This document shows, in pieces, positions 7,582 to 13,918 of a stretch of DNA of 44,328 nucleotides. The stretch is taken from IMG/VR virus record IMGVR_UViG_3300013102_000804, positions 1-44,328 of that record. One strand, 5' to 3'. Source of the stretch: a virus. The position numbers and the translations under genes are program-made. The notes under the pieces were generated by a model that made no database searches, was not told where the DNA came from, and worked only from the letters and a program-made list of their open reading frames with translations. Positions within the stretch are counted from its first letter, which is position 1. Every line of letters starts with the position of its first letter.

Positions 7582-7922
7582 GCTGCGTACCTCTTCAGCA
7601 GCAGGTCGATCGCGCCGTTCGCGGAAATCGACTCGTCGCCGGCGGTGTCCTCAACCTTCTCGTTGACGATCCGGTCCCGCGTGCTGCGGAACAGTTCGGC
7701 CAGCTCGGCATCCCTGTGGCTGTCCAGAAGGCGAGCGGCCTTGGCCCAGAAGGTCTGGTCCTGGTAGCCCAGCACGTCCTCGAGGACAGCCGGCAGAGCG
7801 CGGAGCGACTCCAGCGCGGTGCTATCAACCTCGGCCTCGGCGGGCATCCGCCCGTCCCAGTTGCGCTGGGCGCTACGTGCCCGGTCGCTGTATGGCTGCA
7901 GTGCCATGGTGAACCCCGTCAT
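7578..7922 (-). CDS. First gene of the leftward early operon (114 aa), unknown
   Basis: Not recognised. Mixed charged, helical protein containing RALPAVLEDVLGYQDQTFWAKAARLL. It is the first ORF downstream of the putative PL promoter (about 20 nt from the predicted transcription start). The ATG at 7922 lacks a clear ribosome site; an in-frame ATG at 7907 (MALQPYSD) with GGGG upstream is the alternative start. As the first product of PL it could be an early regulator or antitermination factor, but no such domain is visible. Confidence 0.7.
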   Translation of the reverse strand: MTGFTMALQPYSDRARSAQRNWDGRMPAEAEVDSTALESLRALPAVLEDVLGYQDQTFWAKAARLLDSHRDAELAELFRSTRDRIVNEKVEDTAGDESISANGAIDLLLKRYAA

Positions 7923-7949
7923 ATGGCCCGGGTGGGCCGACGGGTGTCA

Positions 7950-7978
7950 TTTAAACATCGCGTTTATTCGTAAGTCAA
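7950..7978 (-). promoter_or_regulatory. Putative PL promoter
   Basis: On the minus strand: -35 TTGACT (7978-7973), 17-nt spacer, -10 TTTAAA (7955-7950). It closely matches the PR promoter near cro in sequence and layout, and lies downstream of the cI-lprI terminator and upstream of the leftward operon. Predicted transcription start is near 7943. Confidence 0.75.
7952..7966. promoter_or_regulatory. Operator OL1
   Basis: TAAACATCGCGTTTA, a dyad with arms TAAAC and GTTTA, overlapping the spacer and -10 of PL. It shares the operator consensus found in three copies near cro. Confidence 0.75.
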
Positions 7979-7989
7979 CATGATGTTTA
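7975..7989. promoter_or_regulatory. Operator OL2
   Basis: TCAACATGATGTTTA, covering part of the PL -35. Its centre is 23 bp from that of OL1, exactly the spacing between OR2 and OR1. Confidence 0.7.
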
Positions 7990-8021
7990 ATCAATCTGTG
8001 TAAAATTTTGGCGCTGGCAGC

Positions 8022-8046
8022 AAAAAGCCCCGCCAGGGCGGGGCTT
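8022..8046 (-). terminator. Intrinsic terminator of the cI-lprI operon
   Basis: On the minus strand, AGCCCCGCC (8045-8037) pairs with GGCGGGGCT (8034-8026), followed by a run of T residues (8026-8022). It lies about 20 nt past the LprI-like stop and before PL, so it insulates repressor transcription from the early operon. Confidence 0.85.
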
Positions 8047-8066
8047 CATTTGGGGCTTGGGGGAAC

Positions 8067-8459
8067 TCACAAGGACCAGTAGTTCCCCAACTGGATCTTC
8101 CGGAGCACGGCATGGTGGATCATGCATTCCAGGTACTGGGAGGTGGCGCCGGATCCTGTGACCGCTGCCTGTTTCGTTTCGCAGTCTTGGGCCCGAAATG
8201 CTGTCCACGTGGCCTGGGCTTTCTTAAGGCGATTCGCGATTTCCGGTCTTGCCGTGTCACCTGCCATCTTCAGCTCTGCCGCGACCAGCGCGTCCTGCCG
8301 CACAAGTTCTTGGGACATGCAGTGACCTGTTTCAACTTGGTTGGTGGTTCCCCGAATGCACGCTCGAAACTCCGGAGTCAGATCATCCACGGCCTGCGCG
8401 TGGACGCATGCGGCACTGCTGGCGAGAGCTACTGCAACAAGCAATCTAGTGATGTTCAT
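8067..8459 (-). CDS. Secreted LprI/DUF1311-like protein (possible lysozyme inhibitor)
   Basis: 130-aa exported protein. A signal peptide (MNITRLLVAVALASSAAC, likely cut after VHA at residue 21) is followed by the DUF1311/LprI core: LKKAQATWTAFRAQDCE, then YLECMIHHAVLRKIQLGNY. The four mature cysteines Cys34, Cys47, Cys93 and Cys112 can form two disulfides. LprI of Mycobacterium inhibits lysozyme; most family members are uncharacterised. Its ribosome site AAGGA overlaps the repressor stop, and the gene ends before a terminator, so it should be made with the repressor in lysogens. This fits a lysogenic-conversion cargo gene acting in the periplasm. Confidence 0.8.
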   Translation of the reverse strand: MNITRLLVAVALASSAACVHAQAVDDLTPEFRACIRGTTNQVETGHCMSQELVRQDALVAAELKMAGDTARPEIANRLKKAQATWTAFRAQDCETKQAAVTGSGATSQYLECMIHHAVLRKIQLGNYWSL

Positions 8460-8467
8460 GGTCGTCC

Positions 8468-9157
8468 TTAGTTGAACCGCTCGATCCTGTTCCGCAGGTA
8501 CACCTTCCCGCCAATCAACGTGCCAGCTGGCAACGGAAAGGGATCGCCATAGCTCTTGTTGTCACTCGCTACGTGGATCACGCCGCGGTCGAGCAATCGC
8601 TTGATCTGCTGCCCATTGCCCATGTTGATCAGATAGATCCCGTCGCCGTCGAAGGCTGTGATTCCGGTATCGACCACCACGGCATCGCCAGGCTGGATCA
8701 CTGGCTGCATGGAATCGCCATTGCCCGTAATCAGCCTGAGTCGCCCTGGTGCTGGCACAAATCCGACGATGCTTCGGATGTACCCGGGTTCGAAATCGAT
8801 GGCCCGGATCACTTCCGGGTAGTCGACATTCTCCACTGCGTCGCCCATGCCTGCCTCCGCGTTCAGTTGCTGAACGCGAACATAGTCACGTTCCGTCGCA
8901 GAACCGGAGACGGGACCGGAGCCCCCGATAAGCATCGGGGCCTGCGCTTCGAGTATCCAGGTGGCGTTGATGCCCAGCATTTGCTGCGCTTTGTTGGCGC
9001 CCGCGGCGGAGACGCCCGTGGGGCGGCTTTCCCAGTTCTTAAGCGTCTGCGGCGACTGGCCCAACGCCCGAGCTACGGCTGACTGGCCGCGGATGGGCGA
9101 GTCGAGGTGAGCGGCAGCGGCGTAGAGCCGTTTCATCGAAGGGTGCATTTCAGCCAT
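8468..9157 (-). CDS. LexA-type phage repressor (CI-like, HTH plus S24 peptidase)
   Basis: 229-aa repressor that maintains lysogeny. The N-terminal helix-turn-helix covers about residues 24-60 (GQSAVARALGQSPQTLKNWE). The C-terminal S24 domain has nucleophile Ser149 in GNGDSMQP and general-base Lys186 in QQIKRLL. A likely self-cleavage site is Ala102-Gly103 (EAGMG), so RecA-stimulated autocleavage is expected. The start at 9157 is chosen because AGGA lies 9 nt upstream and it begins just after the operators; a longer in-frame reading to 9565 would cross OR and cro. Predicted binding sites are the TAAAC-N5-GTTTA dyads at PL and PR. Confidence 0.93.
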   Translation of the reverse strand: MAEMHPSMKRLYAAAAHLDSPIRGQSAVARALGQSPQTLKNWESRPTGVSAAGANKAQQMLGINATWILEAQAPMLIGGSGPVSGSATERDYVRVQQLNAEAGMGDAVENVDYPEVIRAIDFEPGYIRSIVGFVPAPGRLRLITGNGDSMQPVIQPGDAVVVDTGITAFDGDGIYLINMGNGQQIKRLLDRGVIHVASDNKSYGDPFPLPAGTLIGGKVYLRNRIERFN

Positions 9158-9175
9158 GTGGCATTGTCCTGCGCC

Positions 9176-9190
9176 TAAACATGGCGTTGT
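9176..9190. promoter_or_regulatory. Operator OR3
   Basis: TAAACATGGCGTTGT, with a good left arm and degenerate right arm, located at the PRM -10 and start region. By position it would switch off repressor transcription when bound, as OR3 does in lambda. Confidence 0.65.
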
Positions 9191-9217
9191 TACACGCCAT
9201 GTTGACTGCGGAATAAA
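9189..9217 (-). promoter_or_regulatory. Putative PRM (repressor maintenance) promoter
   Basis: On the minus strand: -35 TTTATT (9217-9212), 17-nt spacer, -10 TGTAAC (9194-9189). Both boxes are poor matches, as expected for an activated maintenance promoter. Predicted start near 9182 leaves a leader of about 25 nt with the AGGA ribosome site of cI. Confidence 0.5.
9191..9205. promoter_or_regulatory. Operator OR2
   Basis: Reads TCAACATGGCGTGTA on the minus strand. It abuts OR3 and covers part of the PR -35, so bound repressor here would block PR and could activate PRM. Confidence 0.65.
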
Positions 9218-9230
9218 CATGGCGTTTAAT
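9202..9230 (+). promoter_or_regulatory. Putative PR promoter
   Basis: -35 TTGACT (9202-9207), 17-nt spacer, -10 TTTAAT (9225-9230), a strong consensus promoter for cro. The predicted start is at about 9237-9238, which coincides with the cro ATG. Confidence 0.8.
9214..9228. promoter_or_regulatory. Operator OR1
   Basis: TAAACATGGCGTTTA, the best match to the dyad consensus of the five sites. It covers the PR spacer and -10 and also the PRM -35. Confidence 0.75.
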
Positions 9231-9237
9231 CTGTGCC

Positions 9238-9471
9238 ATGAACCAGCCAACCACGACCATGCACAAGGATTCCGAGCTGATTGACCAGCTCGGTGGCCCC
9301 GCCGAAGTGGCCCGACGACTGGGCTTCGCCATGCCCAAGGGCACGCAGCGAGTACAGAACTGGAAGTACCGGGGCATCCCCCCATACACGCGAGTGACCC
9401 GAACCGACGTGTTCGGTCCGGCCCCGGTCGACATTGAGCAGCAGACCCCGGAAACCGGGGCTGCCGCCTGA
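9238..9471 (+). CDS. Cro-like antirepressor (YdaS/Cro HTH)
   Basis: 77-aa protein with a helix-turn-helix at about residues 14-45 (LIDQLGGPAEVARRLGF, then RVQNWKYRGIPP), typical of the short YdaS/Cro family that opposes the CI repressor. It faces away from the repressor gene across the OR operators. No Shine-Dalgarno is seen upstream, and the predicted PR start lies at the first base of the ATG, so the message may be leaderless. A downstream in-frame ATG (9259) exists but also lacks a convincing ribosome site. The 30-residue tail is Pro/Thr-rich. Confidence 0.88.
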   Translation: MNQPTTTMHKDSELIDQLGGPAEVARRLGFAMPKGTQRVQNWKYRGIPPYTRVTRTDVFGPAPVDIEQQTPETGAAA

Positions 9472-9488
9472 CATGTGCGCCGGCCGCG

Positions 9489-9704
9489 CTACTGAAGCGG
9501 TGCGAGCACTTGCTGGACTTCTGACAGCAAGCGCCGCGCGTCCGCTGGTGTGCTGGTCGCCGCAATGCGACGCAGCTTTTCCAGCAGTTCGGTGGACAGG
9601 GGCACGTCCGCGAACGCTGCCTCGATGCCCGCCAACTGCTGCAGAACTGCTCTCCGTTGGAGCTGTTTCCATTCGGCCACGCGCTTTGACTGGGTCTCGT
9701 ACAT
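9489..9704 (-). CDS. Small helical protein behind a long dyad (71 aa)
   Basis: Starts MYETQSKRVAEWKQLQRRAV and forms two or three amphipathic helices (LQQLAGIEAAFADVP, LLEKLRRIAATSTPADARRLLSEVQQVL). AGGAG lies 6-7 nt before the ATG, a strong ribosome site. It is transcribed leftward toward cro, convergent with it and 17 nt away, between cro and cII. A 13-bp inverted repeat directly upstream suggests tight regulation. No family recognised; a small DNA-binding or protein-binding regulator is possible. Confidence 0.6.
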   Translation of the reverse strand: MYETQSKRVAEWKQLQRRAVLQQLAGIEAAFADVPLSTELLEKLRRIAATSTPADARRLLSEVQQVLAPLQ

Positions 9705-9714
9705 CGATAGCTCC

Positions 9715-9753
9715 TGTGTGGGTTCGGTGGGTGTTGCAGGCCGAACCTACACA
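9715..9753. promoter_or_regulatory. Long interrupted inverted repeat upstream of the 71-aa gene
   Basis: Left arm TGTGTGGGTTCGG (9715-9727), 13-nt spacer, right arm CCGAACCTACACA (9741-9753); 12 of 13 positions pair. One end touches the ribosome site of the leftward 71-aa gene. It could be an operator for a dimeric regulator or an mRNA 5' hairpin. Confidence 0.6.
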
Positions 9754-9767
9754 GGCTGAGGGAGGCG

Positions 9768-9902
9768 TCAACGGACGGCCCTCCTGGCGGGGAAGGGGAT
9801 CACCACGCTGGGTGCACCGGGCGGCTTCGGCACCGGCTTCCGCGTCGGCCTGGCCTCAACCGTGTCACCGACCCGCTTCACCACAAACAGCTTTCCGCAC
9901 AT
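9768..9902 (-). CDS. Possible small basic protein (44 aa)
   Basis: Candidate ORF beginning MCGKLFVVKRVGDTVEARP and continuing Pro-rich and basic to the end (IPFPARRAVR). The reading frame stays open upstream to 10067, and a GTG at 9950 is another possible start; no start has a good ribosome site. It has the flavour of small phage proteins but is weakly supported. Otherwise the stretch 9754-10051 shows no gene. Confidence 0.3.
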   Translation of the reverse strand: MCGKLFVVKRVGDTVEARPTRKPVPKPPGAPSVVIPFPARRAVR

Positions 9903-10051
9903 GGGCGTGAGCGTCAGTACGTCGGCCAAGGCCGGCTGAGTCTTTTTCACAGGGCTGCATTCCGATTTGGGGATGCGGCCATTTTCAGAACCAGTCAGGG
10001 GAACGCAGGGGAACACGTTGACCCCGGCATTCCCACCCACGGGATAACTGC

Positions 10052-10417
10052 ATGAAAAGCCTAACAATTACCTACGACGATGGGGTGGCGCGCAACAGGT
10101 CGTTGCGTGAGCACATCGCAACTCAGGTGTATGCGGGCGCCGGCGTCACGGCCATTGCTGGCCGGCTCGACATGGCCCCGTCGAAGCTGAGCGAGAAGCT
10201 GGCCGGCTGCGACAGTGGCGGCAAGCCGCGCGGCCTGTCGATCGACGACCTGGAGCGCTACATCGCCGAGACGAAGGACGTCACGCCGATCCACTACCTG
10301 ATCGAGCGCTACCTGATCTCCCCCGAGGCACAGCATGCCGAGGCGTTGGCCCAGTTCGCGAAGCTGGCAGCGTTGATGGAGCCGCTGGCCAAGAGCCTGG
10401 GGGCGAAGTGGCCATGA
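10052..10417 (+). CDS. CII-like phage regulatory protein (CP76-type)
   Basis: 121-aa protein resembling the phage regulatory CII/CP76 family. An N-terminal helix-turn-helix (about residues 19-50, HIATQVYAGAGVTAIAGRLD then SKLSEKL) is followed by the characteristic RGLSIDDLERYIAETKD and PIHYLIERYL. The C-terminal helix may oligomerise. Family members govern lysogeny choice or early replication genes. It is the first rightward gene after the regulatory region and its stop overlaps the next ATG by 4 nt. The ribosome site (GGGA) is weak. Confidence 0.8.
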   Translation: MKSLTITYDDGVARNRSLREHIATQVYAGAGVTAIAGRLDMAPSKLSEKLAGCDSGGKPRGLSIDDLERYIAETKDVTPIHYLIERYLISPEAQHAEALAQFAKLAALMEPLAKSLGAKWP

Positions 10418-10506
10418 ACGCTACCGAGAAGGCCATGGTGGCCGTCCGCACGCTGTGGTTCATCGCTGGCTGCCTGCAGCTGCTGAAGGGGGCCGGCCAT
10501 GCGTGA
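10414..10506 (+). CDS. Mini hydrophobic protein (30 aa)
   Basis: ORF starting MNATEKAMVAVRTLWFIAG with a short hydrophobic stretch (about residues 9-24). It begins in an ATGA overlap with the cII stop and overlaps the initiator ATG by 8 nt. It could serve only to couple translation. Function unknown. Confidence 0.45.
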   Translation: MNATEKAMVAVRTLWFIAGCLQLLKGAGHA

Positions 10507-11332
10507 GTACGGACAGATCCAGTGCGCGTTCTGGCAAAGCCAGGATGCCCAGCAGTGGACGGATGCCGGCAAGCTGCTGGCCGCATACCTGATGACGGGC
10601 CCACACTCCAACGGGCTCGGCTGCTACCGCTGCCCCGACGGCTACGTGATGGCCGACCTTGGGTGGAGTCAGGAAAGGGTTTCGGAAGGGTTTGCCGAAC
10701 TGTCTCGCAGTGGTTTCGCATACCGTTTCGAAGGGGTTGTTTTCATCCCCGGATTCCTGCGCTGGAACAAGGTAGCGAACGGCAATGTGGCGGCTGCCCG
10801 CATGGCGGAGTTCGAAGCGCTGCCGAAAGGCGAGGCAAAGGCCCGCGTTGCTGGTGCAATCCTCAACTACGTCAAGCACTTGGGTAACGACTACCGAACG
10901 GTTGTCCAAACCGTTGCCGAAACGGTTTCTGGAACGGTTACCCAAACAGAACCCTACCCAACCCAACCCAGAGAGAACCCAAACCAAACCACTTGCACTG
11001 CGCCGGCCGAGCCGGCTCCGGCCGCTGACCTGCTGCCAGCGGAGCCTGCTTCGCCAGTCGCGGTCAGCTTTCTCCTGAACGACGGGAAAGACTTCGAGAT
11101 CACCGAGGCCCAGGTCCGCGAGTTCGCCGAGCTGTACCCGGCGATCGACGTGCTGCAGCAGCTGCGGGCGGTGAAGGCCTGGACGATCTCGAACCCGAAG
11201 AACCGGAAGACCCGCAGCGGTGCGATGCGGTTCGTGAACTCCTGGCTGAGCCGCGCGCAGAACCAGGCGCCGGCCCGACAGGGCACAGCGCCGGCGCCGC
11301 AGAAGGGTGCACTACCGAGGCTCAGCGCATGA
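10499..11332 (+). CDS. Phage replication initiator (O-like) with internal origin
   Basis: 277-aa protein. The N-terminal region (residues 1-110) looks like a winged-helix origin-binding domain (GCYRCPDGYVMADLGWSQERVSEGFAEL, FRFEGVVFIPGFLRWNKV-like). Residues 134-149 are the tetrapeptide series TVVQ-TVAE-TVSG-TVTQ, encoded by evenly spaced DNA iterons. A Pro/Ala linker follows (150-190). The C-terminal domain (FEITEAQVREFAELYPAIDVLQQLRAVKAW, then FVNSWLSRAQ) is a common end in phage initiators and probably recruits the helicase. It lies directly before a DnaB-like helicase (4-nt overlap), as O-type genes do. Confidence 0.85.
   Translation: MREYGQIQCAFWQSQDAQQWTDAGKLLAAYLMTGPHSNGLGCYRCPDGYVMADLGWSQERVSEGFAELSRSGFAYRFEGVVFIPGFLRWNKVANGNVAAARMAEFEALPKGEAKARVAGAILNYVKHLGNDYRTVVQTVAETVSGTVTQTEPYPTQPRENPNQTTCTAPAEPAPAADLLPAEPASPVAVSFLLNDGKDFEITEAQVREFAELYPAIDVLQQLRAVKAWTISNPKNRKTRSGAMRFVNSWLSRAQNQAPARQGTAPAPQKGALPRLSA
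10895..10990. repeat. Iteron array and A/C-rich tract: putative replication origin
   Basis: Four copies of AACGGTT start at 10897, 10909 (inverted, AACCGTT), 10921 and 10933, exactly 12 bp apart. They are followed (about 10940-10990) by a strand-asymmetric A/C-rich tract containing repeated ACCCAA/ACCAAA elements. Iterons inside an initiator gene followed by a low-complexity unwinding region mirror the lambda O/ori arrangement. Confidence 0.7.
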
Positions 11333-12642
11333 CGACCCTCGAAGCCAACCACCGCGCCGCGATCCACCAGGTCGAACGCCAAGTGCTGCACACGGCGATG
11401 TGCCGCCCGTCCAGCATCGCCGACATGCCGCTGCACCCGGGTCACTTCGGCAACGAGGCGCACGGCCAGTTGTGGGAGCTGATCCGCAGCATGGACGCCG
11501 GCGGCAAGCCCGTGGACGCCGTGACGATTGCCGACGTGGCCGACCGCATGGGCAGCCCGCGACTGAGCGAGCTGGCGATGCTGATCGGCGCCGACCGCGA
11601 TCTGTACCCCAGCAGCCAGCCGGCCTATCAGTCGTCGGTGCTGCTGGCCGCATGGCGGGACCGCGAGGCGCTGAGCATCGCCAGGGAGCTGGAGGAGGGC
11701 GCACACGCTCGGCAGGAGGACGCCGTGGACGCTGCGATCCAGCGGTTGATGACCTTGCACAGTGCTGATCGCAGCTACGAACACACCTCGCAGTCCGCGC
11801 TGGATGCGGCTGTGGCTCAGGCCATGGACGCGCAGCGCAACGGCGGGAAACTGATCGGCGTCTCCACCGGAATCTTCGATCTCGACGAAGCCTTGGGCGG
11901 CTTCCACGACAGCGACCTGATCGTCGTTGGCGGGCGCCCCGCTATGGGCAAAACGGGATTTCTGCTCGGCGTCACTGCCGCCGGCGCGAAGGGTGGGGCA
12001 GTGGGCCTGATCTCCGGGGAGCAGCCTGCCGACCAAGTAGGCCTGCGCTGGCTGGCCGCCGGTTCGGGGGTCAACGTCGGTCGCCTGCGCGCCGGCAAGT
12101 TCCGCAGCGATGACATGGGCTCGCTGCTGCACGCCGCTGAGCAGTACGGCGCGCTGCCGGTGCGAATCCACGACCGACCATCGCCGGATATCACCGAGGT
12201 CATCCGGGAGGCGCGCCGCTGGAAGCACCAGCTGGGCATCCGCGCGCTCTACGTGGACTACCTGCAGCGCATCGAGATCGCATCGATGTCGCGTGCCCCG
12301 AAGCACCAGCAGGTGGGCAGCATCACCCGCAGCCTGAAGAACCTCGCGCGCGACTTGCGCATCCCCGTGCTCGCGCTGGCCCAGGTGAACCGCGAGGCCG
12401 ACGGCGAGCGACCGCAAATGAAGCACCTGGCCGACAGCTCGGAGATCGAGAAGGAAGCCGACCAGATCATGATGCTGTGGCGCGACCTGTCCAATCCGCA
12501 GGCCGAGCGCACGGCTGCCGAGATCAACGTGGTGAAGAACCGCCACGGCAACATCGGCGTGGTGCCGGTGACCTGGCACGGCGGGTCGACGTCATACGTC
12601 AACCGCAGCGCCGCCGACGAGCTGGGGGAGGTCGCAGCATGA
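11329..12642 (+). CDS. DnaB-like replicative helicase
   Basis: 437-aa hexameric helicase. The N-terminal DnaB-like domain (residues 10-110) precedes a RecA-like motor with Walker A GRPAMGKT (202-209), Walker B ALYVDYLQ, and the signatures LALAQVNREAD and HLADSSEIEKEADQIMML, then KNRHGNIG. The lineage is the short phage type carrying its own helicase instead of a loader. The ATG overlaps the initiator stop by 4 nt. Confidence 0.95.
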   Translation: MTTLEANHRAAIHQVERQVLHTAMCRPSSIADMPLHPGHFGNEAHGQLWELIRSMDAGGKPVDAVTIADVADRMGSPRLSELAMLIGADRDLYPSSQPAYQSSVLLAAWRDREALSIARELEEGAHARQEDAVDAAIQRLMTLHSADRSYEHTSQSALDAAVAQAMDAQRNGGKLIGVSTGIFDLDEALGGFHDSDLIVVGGRPAMGKTGFLLGVTAAGAKGGAVGLISGEQPADQVGLRWLAAGSGVNVGRLRAGKFRSDDMGSLLHAAEQYGALPVRIHDRPSPDITEVIREARRWKHQLGIRALYVDYLQRIEIASMSRAPKHQQVGSITRSLKNLARDLRIPVLALAQVNREADGERPQMKHLADSSEIEKEADQIMMLWRDLSNPQAERTAAEINVVKNRHGNIGVVPVTWHGGSTSYVNRSAADELGEVAA

Positions 12643-13259
12643 CCCTGACCGCCGCAGCGAAGAAGATCCGCGCCAAGCGCGCCCGCCGCCCGATCTACCT
12701 GGTGGTGGTGAAGCTGATCGACCCGAACACCGGTGCGCTGGTCGGTGCGCTGGTGCCGGCCGACGACGTGGATGGCAGGCTGATGCGCGATCGCAAGTTC
12801 CGCATCGGCCGAAAGATCAGGGCCGAGCTGAAGCAACCGCGCGAGGAATGGCAGCACCGTCTGATCCACAAGATCGGACACCTGATGGTCGACCACGTGG
12901 AGGGCTGGGAGCAGTTGGAAGCGCACGACGCGGTGAAGCGCCTGCAGCTGGAGGCCAACGTGTGCTGCGAGATGGTAGAGCTGGACGCCACGCCGGTCAT
13001 ATCGGCGGTCCTGGATGCGTGCGAGGCGATGCTGGGTGCGGGCGCCCGCAAGGTGCTGGCCGGCGTGCTGCCGGAGATCCGCACCGTCCCGGTCAAGCGC
13101 GCCGAAAGCCTGTCATTCGACGAGATGGAACAGGCCCGGTTCCAGGAACTGTTTGACGGCCTGACCGAGTACATCGGCCGCCACTACGCCCACGTGATGC
13201 TCGACGACGTGCGCGCCGAGTTCTGGGACATGGCCGGGCAGAACAGGAGGGCTGCGTGA
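12639..13259 (+). CDS. DUF1367-like phage protein (206 aa)
   Basis: Begins MTLTAAAKKIRAKRARRPIY. The layout RKFRIGRKIRAELKQPREEWQHRLIHKIGHLM resembles the DUF1367 family of phage nin-region proteins (a basic stretch, then an RN/RE...H pattern), but the match is by eye. The C-terminal region contains SLSFDEMEQARFQELFDGLTEYI, reminiscent of NinX/DUF1367 ends. GGGGGAGG precedes the ATG, which overlaps the helicase stop by 4 nt. Function unknown. Confidence 0.65.
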   Translation: MTLTAAAKKIRAKRARRPIYLVVVKLIDPNTGALVGALVPADDVDGRLMRDRKFRIGRKIRAELKQPREEWQHRLIHKIGHLMVDHVEGWEQLEAHDAVKRLQLEANVCCEMVELDATPVISAVLDACEAMLGAGARKVLAGVLPEIRTVPVKRAESLSFDEMEQARFQELFDGLTEYIGRHYAHVMLDDVRAEFWDMAGQNRRAA

Positions 13260-13270
13260 TGCAAGCACTT

Positions 13271-13918
13271 TTAGCCTTGAGACGCTTCTTGCTTCCTAGC
13301 CTGAACCTGTGCGGGGAGGGTAAATGTGTAGATCAGGAAAAGCCGAGTGAACTCCTTGAGTTGCTCGATCTCTTCGCGAGAAAGCTCTTCGTCATCATGC
13401 GCGCCCTGATTGCCGTCAAGGCGAATGAGGTGCGCCCACTCTTTAAGGTCCGACGTCAACCTGCCGTTGTCTGCGAGAAGATCAATGCGCTTGGCCAGTG
13501 GCTTCCCTGTAGTGGAGGGATCAAGTTCCCGAGTGGCCACGTCGATGGCTTTGCGGAACATAGAAGCGGCAGCATCGGAATTACCTCGTTCGGCGTTATC
13601 AAGGCCTTGGACGAATGGGCGCCGTATCGCTTCCGAAACGTGGTCAGGGGCATCGAGCGACTCTTTGGCAGGGTATGTGTCAGTGACTACGACGTTGGAG
13701 TTCTTCGCAGTCTGATCGAAGTCTCCTGTGGCGTTCGACATAACCCATTGCATGCCATTGGTGGGAGTAATTGCGCGCACACAGAGGATTTCATTGCATC
13801 TGTTGCAGGAAAACACTGCGGTGCTCTTGTTATGACCAGTGGCAACGACTCCGATAGGTCGCATGGCGACCGACGGCGCCTTGCAATGGGGGCAATGTCG
13901 AACAAGTGTGATGGCCAT
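13271..13918 (-). CDS. DUF4145 protein with N-terminal zinc ribbon (reversed cargo gene)
   Basis: 215-aa protein. A zinc ribbon (CPHC at 9-12, CNRC at 38-41) is followed by the DUF4145 domain: RGNSDAAASMFRKAIDVATREL, LAKRIDLLADNGRL, and WAHLIRLDGNQGAHDDEELS. DUF4145 occurs alone and fused to restriction or nuclease proteins, which hints at a defence link, but its activity is unknown. It runs opposite to the replication operon, 11 nt from the previous stop and 45 nt from the next start, and its DNA is visibly less GC-rich. This pattern marks an acquired moron gene. ATG 13918 is chosen over TTG 13939; neither has a strong ribosome site. Confidence 0.85.
   Translation of the reverse strand: MAITLVRHCPHCKAPSVAMRPIGVVATGHNKSTAVFSCNRCNEILCVRAITPTNGMQWVMSNATGDFDQTAKNSNVVVTDTYPAKESLDAPDHVSEAIRRPFVQGLDNAERGNSDAAASMFRKAIDVATRELDPSTTGKPLAKRIDLLADNGRLTSDLKEWAHLIRLDGNQGAHDDEELSREEIEQLKEFTRLFLIYTFTLPAQVQARKQEASQG

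Noticed and set aside
9158-9565. N-terminal extension of the repressor across OR and cro
   Set aside because: It would cover three operators and the cro gene; the start at 9157 has AGGA at good spacing and gives a normal-length repressor.
10018-10048. Promoter for cII (TTGACC ... GATAAC)
   Set aside because: The spacer is 19 nt and the start would fall inside the gene; PR read-through is the simpler explanation.
10669-10740. Second iteron cluster (AAGGGTTT, GGTTTCG) in the initiator gene
   Set aside because: Only two copies are similar (11 bp apart) and the others are irregular; may be coding bias. Not counted with the 12-bp array.
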